Assembly: GCF_021789315.1 (NCBI RefSeq) | Contig: NZ_CP084561.1 | Span: forward strand, 992,001 to 1,056,000 | Reading direction: 5' to 3' | Source: Arthrobacter sp. FW305-BF8 | GTDB taxonomy: Bacteria; Actinomycetota; Actinomycetes; Actinomycetales; Micrococcaceae | DNA length: 64,000 nt | Shown here: one piece after another, positions 26,806-35,399 of the stretch | Position numbering within the stretch: the first letter of the stretch is position 1 | Layout of the letters: each line of letters starts with the position of its first letter | The notes under the pieces: generated by a model | Databases searched by the model: none | Seen by the model: the letters and a program-made list of their open reading frames with translations, nothing else | What the model was told of the DNA's origin: nothing | Program-made: the position numbers and the translations under genes

Positions 26806-27240
26806 ATGGCAACGATATGGGCAGCGATCGACTCAGGAAAGCGTGCTCACGACTGCGTAGTGCTGGAACCGACCGCGTGCTGCACTCGAAGCGGGTCGAG
26901 AACGACGAAATAGCACTGCTGGAACTCATTGCTGCGGTACTGGGCCTGGCTGCTGGCGGTGAGGTGGTGTGGGCTACGGATCTGAACTCCGGCGGCGCAG
27001 CTTGCTGATCGCGCTGCTAGTCGGCCACGGACAGCAGCTGCTCGATATTCCGGAACGGAGGATGCATCACGCTGCAGCAACCTACCGCGGTGACGGCAAG
27101 ACCGGCACCAAAGACGCAAGAATCATCGCGGATCAGGCACGGATGCGCAGCGATCGGCAGCCCATGCGGTCCGCCGATCAGATCAGAACCGATCTGCGCC
27201 TGCTCACCGCCCGCCGCACCGTTCTGGTCACGGTCGACGG
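26806..27240 (+). pseudogene. IS110-family transposase relic nested in IS30
   Basis: The plus strand starts MATIWAAIDSGKRAHDCVVL (RuvC-like DEDD N-terminus), then in other frames VLHSKRVENDEIALLELIAA, HGQQLLDIPERRMHHAAATY, RGDGKTGTKDARIIADQARM and DLRLLTARRTVL. The C-terminal half is absent. The upstream 26571-26805 would be the element's 5' non-coding part. Confidence 0.85.
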
Positions 27241-27244
27241 GCTC

Positions 27245-27575
27245 CGCTCAATCTCCTGGCAATGGCCCGTACGCTGCGCCGGGCATGCAACAGATCCAGG
27301 ATCGTGATCCGTTCCGACTCGGAGAGAAACCGGGCGGAGATCACTGAGGGCCGCTGCCGCGAATTTGGTGCGTACTTCTTGACGTCTCCGGACTTTAACA
27401 TGGCCGCGTGGCCGTGCCGCCAGCGAGTGCCGGAACTGCGACTGACCCCCACGATCCGGCAGGCTTCAGACGTGCCCATTCCCTGTTTCATCAGCTGATC
27501 ATGAGTGAGCACGGGCAGCGTTCTTCGGAGGGGCCCCTCTGCGTTCTTTTCATACGTCCCAATTGCAACTCCCAA
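27245..27575 (-). pseudogene. IS30-family transposase, N-terminal relic
   Basis: The minus strand reads LMKQGMGTSEACRIVGVSRS, TRWRHGHAAMLKSGDVKKYA and ISARFLSESERITILDLLHA, then RRSVRAIARRLS. This is the HTH and linker of an IS30 transposase (S-x-x-EACRxVGVxR, YLSxxERxxIADLL). The frame is open but ends where the IS110 relic begins. Confidence 0.85.
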
Positions 27576-27605
27576 TCACTCAGGTGTTGCAACGAGCGCT
27601 GGACG

Positions 27606-28150
27606 CGAGCCCACGAAATGGCTGACTTTTCGACCATCGCTGGTAGAAGAGCCGGAGTCTGACGGTCCTCAGTGGCTTACGAAACGCGGCGACGGGACGT
27701 CCGACTCGGCGTAATTGCAACCCTGCCGGCGGTCCGTTACGGGGGTCCGGCGGTACTGCCGGTTGCTCGGGCACTCGCATGAGTGGCCGCGACCGGAGAG
27801 ACCAATTGTTCGTGGGCCAAGGCCAGAATGATGGCTGCTGAGGCGGCGCGATATCCTTAGTCCGGTCCAGACCTTGAACTACCCTGCAACCCCGAGGGAT
27901 TCGAAGCGTTCTGGGAACTCCAGCGGGTGAAATGGTCGTTCTTCTACGACCACAACAACCACCACCTGCACCGGGTCTGAAGTGGGGTTCACGCCGGCAT
28001 CCGTACACGACGGCACCGCTACTCTGATACAGGACAGCCCACCGGACCCACTACCGCCGCCACCCTAGCGCGTTCGCAAGCCACCAACAATCGACAGGCC
28101 GCCTCAGGAAGCGCGGATTTTACAGCAATCCAATCCAAGAACTGTGACAA
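27606..28150. other. No complete gene; short coding relic at the end
   Basis: On the plus strand, 27881-27980 reads CNPEGFEAFWELQRVKWSFF, then YDHNNHHLHRV and a stop. This looks like the true end of a gene with good codon bias, but its upstream part is out of frame and I do not recognise the family. The remainder looks non-coding. Confidence 0.4.
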
Positions 28151-28582
28151 TCAGCTTGATAAATTGTCGTTGACTACCTTGGTGGGCATATAGGCCACAG
28201 GCGTCTGGTCGCGGACAGTCCTGCGTCGCAGCCGCAAGGTTCCGTCCTCGTCCCGGAACTCGTCATGGTAGCGGCCGACGGCCGCGACGACCCAGCCCGA
28301 GGGCTCGTGGACGAGGAAGAGGAAGTCGCTCACCGCGTGCAGGTGGTCGTCTTGAGCATCGACTATTGTGTTCGCGACTACGTGGCGCTGCGGCCGGGCA
28401 GGCGCGATGGTCTCCAGGACCTGACGGATTTTGTCGTGGCCGACGTAGGTGCCGGACGGGATCTCCCAGACCGCGTCGGCGGTGAACATCGCAACATAGT
28501 CCTCGGTGCGCCCGTCATCGGCGGCGTGCGCGATCGATGCCAGCCGATTGCGGACCGAGGCATCTGCCGTGATGTGTGACAT
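28151..28582 (-). CDS. SnoaL/NTF2-like nuclear-transport-factor-2 fold protein
   Basis: A 143-residue NTF2-like protein: MSHITADASVRNRLASIAHA, ADDGRTEDYVAMFTADAVWE with the typical pattern W-x-x-x-P-S-G-x-Y-x-G, HVVANTIVDAQDD and VAAVGRYHDEFRDEDG near the end. Such proteins are small dehydratases, isomerases or ring-hydroxylating subunits. ATG 28582 follows TTAGGAG; the longer frame upstream is not supported. It stands alone among IS relics, so its role is unclear. Confidence 0.75.
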   Translation of the reverse strand: MSHITADASVRNRLASIAHAADDGRTEDYVAMFTADAVWEIPSGTYVGHDKIRQVLETIAPARPQRHVVANTIVDAQDDHLHAVSDFLFLVHEPSGWVVAAVGRYHDEFRDEDGTLRLRRRTVRDQTPVAYMPTKVVNDNLSS

Positions 28583-28869
28583 GGCGGCTCCTAACCAGGA
28601 CGAGGAACCGGGAGCCAATGGCTGCTCGACGATGAGCGCCGCTCCCGTATTCCGAATGTTTCCCAGCCTAAGCATGCGACATGCGAAATGCAAGTTCGTA
28701 GTTATGGACGCGTTGAGCAAACAGCCCGCCTCTGACCTAGGACACCGACACGATCAGCCTGAGCGAAAGATGCCTCGGAAGCCACTCCCAATCGTGGGGC
28801 ACCGGTATGACCATCATTGATTCGTACCACGGGAGGACGCCCGAACAGTGAGGAGAGGTGCTCTAGCGA
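28583..28869. other. Intergenic, nothing recognised
   Basis: Possible promoter region of the NTF2-like gene followed by the broken end of the istB relic. No further feature was seen. Confidence 0.35.
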
Positions 28870-29237
28870 TGTGAGTCCAGTTGGAAGAACAGGTCCACGA
28901 CGTTTCGCTGAAACCGAATGTAGCCGACTTCATTGACGGTCATCCGACCGTTGCGTCGTAATCGGACCAGGCCCCGAGGCAACCTGCCACTTTGGTGGGC
29001 GCTTTGGAGCCGGGCGAACAAATCGATAGCGGTGGCTAACAGGACCCTGTGACCAGGGTTGGGTCGCCCATAGTCCTAGACCAGTCAAGTGGTGTTTTTG
29101 GCCGGTGCCCGGAGGCCCGTGCGGGATGATGGTGGACGCTTCAGTTGGGAACGCGCCGGTGGCCAGGTGCAGGATAGGGCCGCGTTTGAGGCCGCGTTGG
29201 TGATCGAGGTTGAAGTCCCGTAGCGACTTGCGGGGGG
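28870..29237 (-). pseudogene. istB: IS21-family IstB helper ATPase relic
   Basis: The minus strand reads KSLRDFNLDHQRGLKRGPIL, HGPPGTGQKHHLTGLG (degenerate Walker A GPPGTGKTH), then in another frame ATAIDLFARLQSAHQSGRLP, MTVNEVGYIRF (Walker B) and FFQLDSHR. This is IstB with frameshifts. The 5' end is cut off by the IS110 insertion at 29238. It may belong to the same IS21 element as the istA relic at 6790-7450 or to a second one. Confidence 0.85.
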
Positions 29238-30560
29238 GTGTCCCTATGCTTTTCGTCAAGCGGCCTGGGCGGGTTTTTCCTCGTAGAGGGTTCCGTGTCT
29301 GAGCATTGAGTAGATGACGTCGCAGCGGCGCCGGGCCAGGCAGATGCCGGCGGCGTTGTGTTTCTTTCCCTGTGCTCGTTTCTTTTGGTAGTAGGCCTTG
29401 GAAGCGGGGTGGTGGCAGCTGGCGATCCAGGCGGATCTGAAGAGGGCGTTCTTGAGTTGTTTGTTTCCTGATCGTGCGGGGAATTCGCCGCGTATCGAGG
29501 TTCCGGAGCGGCGTGTGACCGGGGCGATGCCGGCGTAGGCCGCGAGGTGCCCGGGAGAGGTGAACGTGCCGGCGTCGCCGATGGTCAGGAGTATCGTCGC
29601 TGCGGTCTTGATGCCGACTCCCGGCATGGACATCAAGACCTGGGAAAGAGGGAAGTCATCTAAGAGCTTTTCGACTTCTTCGGCCACGATGGCTCGCTGG
29701 TGTTTGAGTTCCTTGATCTGGGCGGCGACGCGGGGGATGACCAGCTCTACGGCTTCGGTGCAGATCACGGTGACCGTCTGCTCGCTCAGAGCCATGAAGA
29801 TCGCGTCGACCAAGTTCACCGGATCCTTCCGGCTGTGGTTCCTGGTCCAGCGCAGCACGTTGGACCGCCCGGCAGCCCGCAGGCCGGTCGGCCCCGAGTA
29901 CTTGATGAACAGCTCCAGGACCAGGGACCGGGTCAGCACAGTTCCCGGGAAGACCCGCTCCAGGGCGGGGAAAATCTGCAGCAGCAGGGACCGCAGCCGG
30001 TTGATCGCCCTGGTGCATTCATGGGTCAGGTCCGCGTCGAATCCGGAGAGCACCTTCAGCGCCGCGAGCACCTCGCTGTCCCGGTCAACGGCGCGCAGCG
30101 TGTGCGGCATCGCCCGTGCCGTCTCGGCGATGATGAACGCATCCCGCGCGTCCGTCTTGGACTTTCCCGGGTACAGGTCAGCGGCTTTGCGCATCGCCAG
30201 GCCCGGCAGGTAGGCAACGGTGCAGCCGCAGTCCCGGGCCACCGCTATCGGCAGTGCGCCGATAGTGTTGGGCTGGTCCACGATCACCAGCACCCGGCCG
30301 TGCTGCTGCAGGCCGGTGAAAAGCTCGCGCAGCCGCGCCTCGTCCTGCGGCAACGGCTTGTCGAAGACCCGTTCGCCGGCCGCGTTCAACGCGGCGGCGT
30401 GATGCTCGGACTTGCCGACATCAAGCCCGCAGTAGACCTCGTATCCTTCGTCCATCCGGCGCTCCTTTGCACCACTCATGGCCGCAGTCACGACACCCGA
30501 TGCTGGCACCCACGTTACAAAGAGACCTGGCCCCGCGGAAGGAGCCGGCCGTGTCCCTAT
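29238..30560 (-). mobile_element. IS110-family insertion sequence with 10-bp flanking repeats
   Basis: The word gtgtccctat occurs at 29238-29247 and again at 30551-30560, bracketing an intact IS110-type transposase gene. The 1.3-kb spacing fits this family. The repeats may be the duplicated recombination core or IS ends. The element cuts into the istB relic. Confidence 0.65.
29256..30455 (-). CDS. IS110-family transposase (intact)
   Basis: A 399-residue DEDD transposase. The N-terminal VYCGLDVGKSEHHAAALNAA (first Asp), VIVDQPNTIG (Glu/Asp region) and KSKTDARDAFIIAETARAMP (last acidic pair) form the RuvC-like site. The C-terminal transposase_20 domain shows LMSMPGVGIKTAATILLTIG and AYAGIAPVTRRSG. 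ATG 30455 follows AAAGGAG; the frame is intact. Confidence 0.93.
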   Translation of the reverse strand: MDEGYEVYCGLDVGKSEHHAAALNAAGERVFDKPLPQDEARLRELFTGLQQHGRVLVIVDQPNTIGALPIAVARDCGCTVAYLPGLAMRKAADLYPGKSKTDARDAFIIAETARAMPHTLRAVDRDSEVLAALKVLSGFDADLTHECTRAINRLRSLLLQIFPALERVFPGTVLTRSLVLELFIKYSGPTGLRAAGRSNVLRWTRNHSRKDPVNLVDAIFMALSEQTVTVICTEAVELVIPRVAAQIKELKHQRAIVAEEVEKLLDDFPLSQVLMSMPGVGIKTAATILLTIGDAGTFTSPGHLAAYAGIAPVTRRSGTSIRGEFPARSGNKQLKNALFRSAWIASCHHPASKAYYQKKRAQGKKHNAAGICLARRRCDVIYSMLRHGTLYEEKPAQAA

Positions 30561-30799
30561 CAGCAGTCAACGCGTGTCTCCGAACCTGGCGACAACACCC
30601 CCCGGATCATCAATGACAGGGCAAGAAAGTCATACCAGGTCCAGCGACCAAATCCCCGGCCTTCGGGGACGGAATAAATGTAACGGGGGGGAACTCTGCT
30701 GCCTGGTCTCTGCGACGGAGGCTTCCCTGGCGGCGACTTCCCTGGGCGGGAAAGCGGTGAGGTCTTTCCTGGCAATTTGGGACTATCTGAACAGCCTTC

Positions 30800-31080
30800 A
30801 CCCATAGTGGCCACCTTGAATGGTCACTCCGGGGGTGGTCGCCAGTTTTACGGATGAAGAAGCCTCCCATCGCCGAGGGGACTACTACCGTCATCATGAG
30901 CCATGCGGGCGAGTAAACATTTCCGTGGCGCGGACGAGCCACTGTGGGATGTAGGGGGAGGTGGCCCGGCGATCACGGATACGATGAGTTCCATCGCCAG
31001 TGCGAAGCCCGTATACCGGATTCGGGTTGGGAAGGACTCCAGGACTGGGGCCAACTGAGTACCGCCTTCCCATCCCGTGC
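30800..31080 (-). pseudogene. MHS-family MFS transporter relic
   Basis: The minus strand reads LAPVLESFPTRIRYTGFALA, MELIVSVIAGPPPPTSHSG, and in a shifted frame YIPQWLVRATEMF and VYSPAWLMMTVVVPSAMGG. The motif FPTxxRYTGxA is typical of metabolite:H+ symporters of the MHS group. Only the C-terminal third is left, with a frameshift. The 240 bp between this relic and the IS110 element (30561-30799) hold nothing I recognise. Confidence 0.7.
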
Positions 31081-31598
31081 ACGATCGCAGTGAGGACGAG
31101 GCCGAGTATGGGAAGAAGGTAGCTAGCCGCCCACCTGGATCAGGGCGAAGGCTTGATACGCTGGCACGAGGGTTCTACCGCGCAGGCGAACAGCATCGGA
31201 CGCCGCATGAAGCCACACGTCTACAAAGTGAGCTGAGTTGCGCAAAGAGCACGCGAATTGTCGGCAAGCTGGCCGCTCCCTCGGCGACTCTTAAACGCCT
31301 GTGAGTCTTGATCGTGGCTGGTCCGGGACTGGCTGGCAGGATGGCTACTAGCCGCCCCGCCCCCGAAGATGTGGCTCATACAATCATTGACGTTTTTGAG
31401 TGTCTTGCTGTGGACTTGTCCATCTTTTGGGGTGGCGGCCGGTACCGTCCGGTCCACCTCGGTAGCTTGATCAGAAGATTGTCCACCCCGTGGCGGGGCG
31501 TGACCCATCACAGTGCTGTTCCGATGTGACTCCTACCCGGGCTGGTACCGGCCGTTGACGGCCCGTTGAACCATGTCCATCACTCTTGGAAAGGTGTC
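31081..31598. other. No gene; probable 5' non-coding part of an IS110-type element
   Basis: No coding sequence is recognised. The last ~200 bp, leading to the transposase at 31599, are probably the element's upstream region, which in this family carries the transcript for its guide-type RNA. I could not delimit the left end. Confidence 0.35.
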
Positions 31599-32678
31599 AT
31601 GACCGCCATGTCCATCGTCGCTCATTCCCACCCATTTGTCGTGGGTGTCGATACGCACGCCCGCAACCATGTCTACGCGATCCTCGCAGCCACCACCGGT
31701 GCCCTATTGGACAGCCGGGCATTCCCTACCAATGCGGCCGGAATCAACCGGGCCATCAACTGGATAGCCCGCCGCACCGGCGCGGATGCTGACACCCTCT
31801 GGGTCATCGAAGGTGCCGCGACTTACGGGGCGATCCTGGCCGGCACAGTGGCCGCACATGGTTATCCTGTCGCCGAGGCGCCACGCATGGATGCCAAGAA
31901 CCGCCGTGGCGTGGGTAAAACCGATGCCCTGGACGCCCACCGGATCGCGGCCGCAACGCTGCCGCTGCCCGTCGAGAAGCTGCGCCGTCCCCGGCTCAAT
32001 GACGGGATCCGCCAAGCAGTGCGGATCTTGACCACCGCCCGCGGGGCCATGAGCGCCGACCGCACACGGTCGGTCAACGCGCTCAACGCCCTGGTACGCA
32101 GCAACAACCTGGGCGTCGATGCCCGCAAGTCCCTTACCGCCTCCCAGATTTCGGACATCTCTCGGTGGCGGCCCCGCGAGGAAGAACTGTCCCTGTCCGT
32201 CGCCCGGACCGAGGCCATTCGCTTGGCTAAACACATCCTCGAACTGGACGAGCAGCTCATGGCCAATGAGAAACAGCTGGACGAGCTGGTCAAGGTCAGC
32301 GAGGCCGCGCCCCTGCTGGAAGAGAAAGGGTTCGGGGCGATCAGCGCCGCGAAGTGTCTCACCGCATGGTCACACGAAGGCAGGGTTCGTAACGAGGCGG
32401 CTTTCGCCTCACTGGCCGGGGTGAACCCCATACCGGCCTCTTCCGGGAACACCGTCCGGCATCGGCTAAACCGGGGTGGCGATAGGGCGCTGAACAGCGC
32501 ACTGCACATGGTCGCGGTGACCAGGATGACCTATGACGCCCAAACGCGTGAGTACGTGGAAAAGCGACGCGCTGAAGGTCGTACGGACAAGGAAATCCGC
32601 CGCTGCATCAAGCGCTACATGGCCCGCCGCATCTATCGGACGCTCAATGCCTCATCTGCAACAAAGAACGCGGCTTGA
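31599..32678 (+). CDS. IS110-family transposase, second type (intact)
   Basis: A 359-residue transposase distinct from the one at 29256. The N-terminus PFVVGVDTHARNHVYAILAA (Asp), VIEGAATYGAILAGTVAAHG (Glu) and GKTDALDAHRIAAATLPLP form the DEDD core. The C-terminal domain shows LVKVSEAAPLLEEKGFGAIS, FASLAGVNPIPASSG and HRLNRGGDRALNSALHMVAV. ATG 31599 follows GAAAGG; no damage was seen. It sits directly before the mycofactocin cluster. Confidence 0.92.
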   Translation: MTAMSIVAHSHPFVVGVDTHARNHVYAILAATTGALLDSRAFPTNAAGINRAINWIARRTGADADTLWVIEGAATYGAILAGTVAAHGYPVAEAPRMDAKNRRGVGKTDALDAHRIAAATLPLPVEKLRRPRLNDGIRQAVRILTTARGAMSADRTRSVNALNALVRSNNLGVDARKSLTASQISDISRWRPREEELSLSVARTEAIRLAKHILELDEQLMANEKQLDELVKVSEAAPLLEEKGFGAISAAKCLTAWSHEGRVRNEAAFASLAGVNPIPASSGNTVRHRLNRGGDRALNSALHMVAVTRMTYDAQTREYVEKRRAEGRTDKEIRRCIKRYMARRIYRTLNASSATKNAA

Positions 32679-33006
32679 CAGACATAGAAGAGTCGATAAG
32701 TGGGCTTTCGTCAAGGGGGCGTCCATGGCGGGGGAGATGTCGCGGCCACTTCCGGACCCGGCAGCCGCGCCTTCTGACCACCCACGAACAGGATGGGTGT
32801 TTCTCATCCCTCAACCGGGAAAGTGGAACCAGCCCAGTAGAAAAAACAGCAAATCGGGCAACCGAACATGGCGAGCACCCTAGCGTTCCCCTTGCCCTTT
32901 CACCCTGATACGTGCCGGACGCGTCGGACCGTCCTGCATCCCGCTGCCGATGATGCCTCCGCCGTACAGAGTCCTCCCCCTCACCGTCCCCGCGTTCTGC
33001 AGTCAG
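32679..33006. other. Right flank of the IS110-type element, no gene
   Basis: About 330 bp between the transposase stop and the mftR stop. No coding sequence or clear terminator was recognised; the right end of the IS probably lies in the first 50 bp. Confidence 0.35.
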
Positions 33007-33597
33007 TTACTGAAGGTATGAACGCAAGGCATCCATTTCCATCTGAAGGATGACGGTCAGGTCACTGCCTGGTTCTAGGAGCCATTGCTCATAAGATGAG
33101 ACTGCCAGGGCAAGGCTCACGTGCCCGGCCAAGCGTGGGACAAGCGCATCGGAACTCGTGCCGAGCCGGTCCGCCACATAGTCCTCGATGACACCCCTCC
33201 AGGCCTCGTAGCGAAGAGCCGAGTGGGCCTGCAGCGTTGGCGTGCCCAAGATCAGCCTCATCCTAATGCGGTGCTGAGGCAGAGACTGCTCGTCGAAGCG
33301 ATTAAAGGCCACCACGCAACGGTGCACTGCCTCTGCTATCGGGACCTCGGAAGGGACGCTGGCCAACTGCGCGGCAAAGTCACGAAGGCTTTGATCGAAC
33401 TGGCCCCATGGAATGTCGTTCTTGGACGGGAAATACCGGAATAGTGTGCGGCGCCCCACTCCGACCGCTTTAGCAATCTGCTCCATTGTGGTCTCGTCAA
33501 AGCCCTGCTCCTCAAACAACTTGAAGGCAGCCCGCTCGATGGACGCATGGTCCGTTACGGCCTTACGGCCGGGAGAGCGGTTCGTGAATACGGTCAT
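33007..33597 (-). CDS. mftR: Mycofactocin-system TetR regulator MftR
   Basis: A 196-residue TetR-family repressor: N-terminal HTH with RAAFKLFEEQGFDETTMEQI and AKAVGVGRRTLFRYFPSKND, then the MftR-type C-terminal domain (HRIRMRLILGTPTLQAHS, SLALAVSSYEQWL). In mycobacteria MftR represses mft genes and responds to long-chain acyl-CoA. It is divergent from mftA with 116 bp between the starts, where an inverted repeat (33674-33692) is a possible operator. Confidence 0.9.
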   Translation of the reverse strand: MTVFTNRSPGRKAVTDHASIERAAFKLFEEQGFDETTMEQIAKAVGVGRRTLFRYFPSKNDIPWGQFDQSLRDFAAQLASVPSEVPIAEAVHRCVVAFNRFDEQSLPQHRIRMRLILGTPTLQAHSALRYEAWRGVIEDYVADRLGTSSDALVPRLAGHVSLALAVSSYEQWLLEPGSDLTVILQMEMDALRSYLQ

Positions 33598-33673
33598 CGT
33601 GAGAACAATTTAGCAGTCTCTTCACCCACCTCTATCTTTTTGGCGCTGAGTGCCATTATTCTGATTCGTACAT

Positions 33674-33692
33674 CTCCGGGAACTACCTGGAG
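33674..33692. promoter_or_regulatory. Inverted repeat before mftA, possible MftR operator
   Basis: CTCCGGG (33674-33680) and CCTGGAG (33686-33692) form a 7-bp inverted repeat with one G-T mismatch and a 5-bp centre, 20 bp before the mftA start. It could be an MftR site or a leader hairpin. No convincing -35/-10 pair was identified. Confidence 0.3.
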
Positions 33693-33713
33693 ACATTTCA
33701 CCGAGGAGAAATG

Positions 33714-33824
33714 ATGGAATTCGTGAACCCGAACCTTGACCGTGCCCAGACCGAAGAAGTGGAACTTGTGGTCGAAGACCTTGTCGAGGATGTGTCCATC
33801 GACGGCATGTGTGGCGTCTACTGA
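33714..33824 (+). CDS. mftA: Mycofactocin precursor peptide MftA
   Basis: A 36-residue ribosomal precursor (ATG 33714, five bases after AGGAG; an adjoining ATG at 33711 would add one Met). The leader is acidic (TEEVELVVEDLVEDV) and the C-terminus is the invariant IDGMCGVY. The last Val-Tyr pair is oxidatively decarboxylated and crosslinked by MftC and becomes the redox cofactor core. Followed by mftB after 17 bp. The unmistakable C-terminus makes the call secure. Confidence 0.96.
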   Translation: MEFVNPNLDRAQTEEVELVVEDLVEDVSIDGMCGVY

Positions 33825-33841
33825 AGTCCAGAGGACCGACC

Positions 33842-34132
33842 GTGGAAACAACCAGCACAGAGCACATGCTCGGCGAGGCTTGGGCGGTGTCGCCGGCCGT
33901 CGCCCTTAGGCCAGAGCCGTTCGGTGCGATGGCCTATCACTTCGGAAACCGCAAGCTGACCTTCCTCAAGAAACCCGAACTGGTCAAAGTAGTTCAATCG
34001 CTGGAAGAGAGCGCAACGGTACGTGACGCACTGGTTCAGGCCGGCGTTCCCGAACGGCAATGGGGGACCTATCTCACGGCCCTGCGCAGTCTGGCAGCAA
34101 CCGACATGATCCGCGTACGCGAAGGGAATTAG
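33842..34132 (+). CDS. mftB: Mycofactocin precursor chaperone MftB
   Basis: A 96-residue PqqD-like RiPP recognition protein that delivers MftA to MftC. GTG 33842 is chosen because AGAGGAC precedes it. Typical segments are EAWAVSPAVALRPEPFGAMA, YHFGNRKLTFLKKPELVKVV and the C-terminal RSLAATDMIRVRE. It sits between mftA and mftC with 2 bp to the latter. Confidence 0.93.
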   Translation: METTSTEHMLGEAWAVSPAVALRPEPFGAMAYHFGNRKLTFLKKPELVKVVQSLEESATVRDALVQAGVPERQWGTYLTALRSLAATDMIRVREGN

Positions 34133-34134
34133 CA

Positions 34135-35370
34135 ATGATTGACAGCATCAGCACTCCGCTGGCACGCCCTTCCGGCGGGTCCTTGGTGGACCAGTTCGAA
34201 TTCGGGCTGGACGCCCCCATCTGCCTCACCTGGGAACTTACGTATGCCTGCAATCTGGCCTGTGTGCACTGCCTGTCCTCGTCGGGTAGAAGGGACCCTC
34301 GGGAGCTGACCACGCAGCAGTGCGAGGCCGTGATCGATGAGCTGCAACGGATGCAGGTCTTCTACGTGAACATCGGTGGTGGCGAACCGACAGTGCGGCC
34401 GGACTTTTGGCATCTGCTTCAGTACGCCGTCGATCATCAGGTCGGCGTGAAATTTTCCACCAACGGCATCCGCATCGACCAGGAGAAAGCCGCTTTCCTG
34501 GCCTCCACTCCCTATGTGGACGTACAGATATCGCTCGATGGCGCCACCGCCGAAGTTAACGACTACGTGCGAGGCCCGGGATCCTACGACACGGCAATCC
34601 GTGCCCTGAAGAACCTCAAGGAGGCTGGGTTCGAGGACGCCAAGGTCTCGGTCGTGGTTACCCGGCAAAACGTCGGACAGCTAGATGAATTCAAACGAAT
34701 CGCGGATGAACACGGTGCGACGCTGCGCCTGACCCGTCTCCGCCCCTCCGGCCGGGGCGCGGACGTTTGGGACGAGCTCCATCCGCTGCCCGAGCAGCAA
34801 CGGACCATCTACGATTGGCTGATTGCCAATGGTGAAAATGTCCTCACCGGCGATTCCTTCTTCCATTTGGCTCCATTCGGCGAGAGCCTGCCTGGCCTTA
34901 ACCTTTGCGGCGCCGGACGAGTCGTGTGCCTCATTGACCCGGTAGGTGATGTCTACGCTTGCCCCTTCGCTATCCACGAGACCTTCCTTGCCGGAAACGT
35001 ACTAGATGAGGGGGGATTCAAGCATGTCTGGCGCCATTCCTCACTATTCAGCGAGCTCCGCTCACCGCAGACCTCTGGGGCTTGCACCAAGTGTGCCTTC
35101 TTCGACAGCTGTCGGGGCGGATGCATGGCCGCTAAGTTCTTCACGGGGCTGCCGCTGGATGGTCCGGACCCGGAATGTGTCCAGGGCTACGGCGAACAGG
35201 CGCTGGCCGGGGACCGCAGCAGGCCGCAGCCCAGCCAGGACCATTCGCGCTCGTCGCTGCCGAAACGAGTACAGCCCGTCATGGTCCAGCTCAGCCTCAC
35301 CAGACCCGACGTCTCGGCGCCGCCGGTATCCGCCTGCGCCGCCAGCCCGCTGGCAGGCTTTCAGCCCTAG
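34135..35370 (+). CDS. mftC: Mycofactocin radical SAM maturase MftC
   Basis: A 411-residue radical SAM/SPASM enzyme. The CxxxCxxC cluster motif is in TYACNLACVHCLSSSG, the GGE motif in YVNIGGGEPTVRPDF. The SPASM domain for auxiliary FeS clusters shows LCGAGRVVCLIDPVGDVYAC and CTKCAFFDSCRGGCMAAKF. It decarboxylates the C-terminal Tyr of MftA and forms the Val-Tyr carbon bond. ATG 34135 lies after GAAGGGAA. The last 45 residues are Pro/Ser-rich, longer than usual. Confidence 0.95.
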   Translation: MIDSISTPLARPSGGSLVDQFEFGLDAPICLTWELTYACNLACVHCLSSSGRRDPRELTTQQCEAVIDELQRMQVFYVNIGGGEPTVRPDFWHLLQYAVDHQVGVKFSTNGIRIDQEKAAFLASTPYVDVQISLDGATAEVNDYVRGPGSYDTAIRALKNLKEAGFEDAKVSVVVTRQNVGQLDEFKRIADEHGATLRLTRLRPSGRGADVWDELHPLPEQQRTIYDWLIANGENVLTGDSFFHLAPFGESLPGLNLCGAGRVVCLIDPVGDVYACPFAIHETFLAGNVLDEGGFKHVWRHSSLFSELRSPQTSGACTKCAFFDSCRGGCMAAKFFTGLPLDGPDPECVQGYGEQALAGDRSRPQPSQDHSRSSLPKRVQPVMVQLSLTRPDVSAPPVSACAASPLAGFQP

Positions 35371-35399
35371 CCACACGAAAAGAATTTTGAAAGGCAACC

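Larger units (their letters stand above)
26145..27605 (-). mobile_element. IS30-family element, decayed and interrupted by IS110
   Basis: The left end near 26145-26168 reads atttcagtggtcgttgca, and the right end near 27583-27600 carries the inverse word tgttgcaacga. Between them the minus strand encodes the IS30 transposase N-terminus (27245-27575) and C-terminus (26206-26570), separated by about 670 bp containing a broken IS110 transposase on the plus strand. IS110 therefore entered IS30, and both then decayed. Confidence 0.75.
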
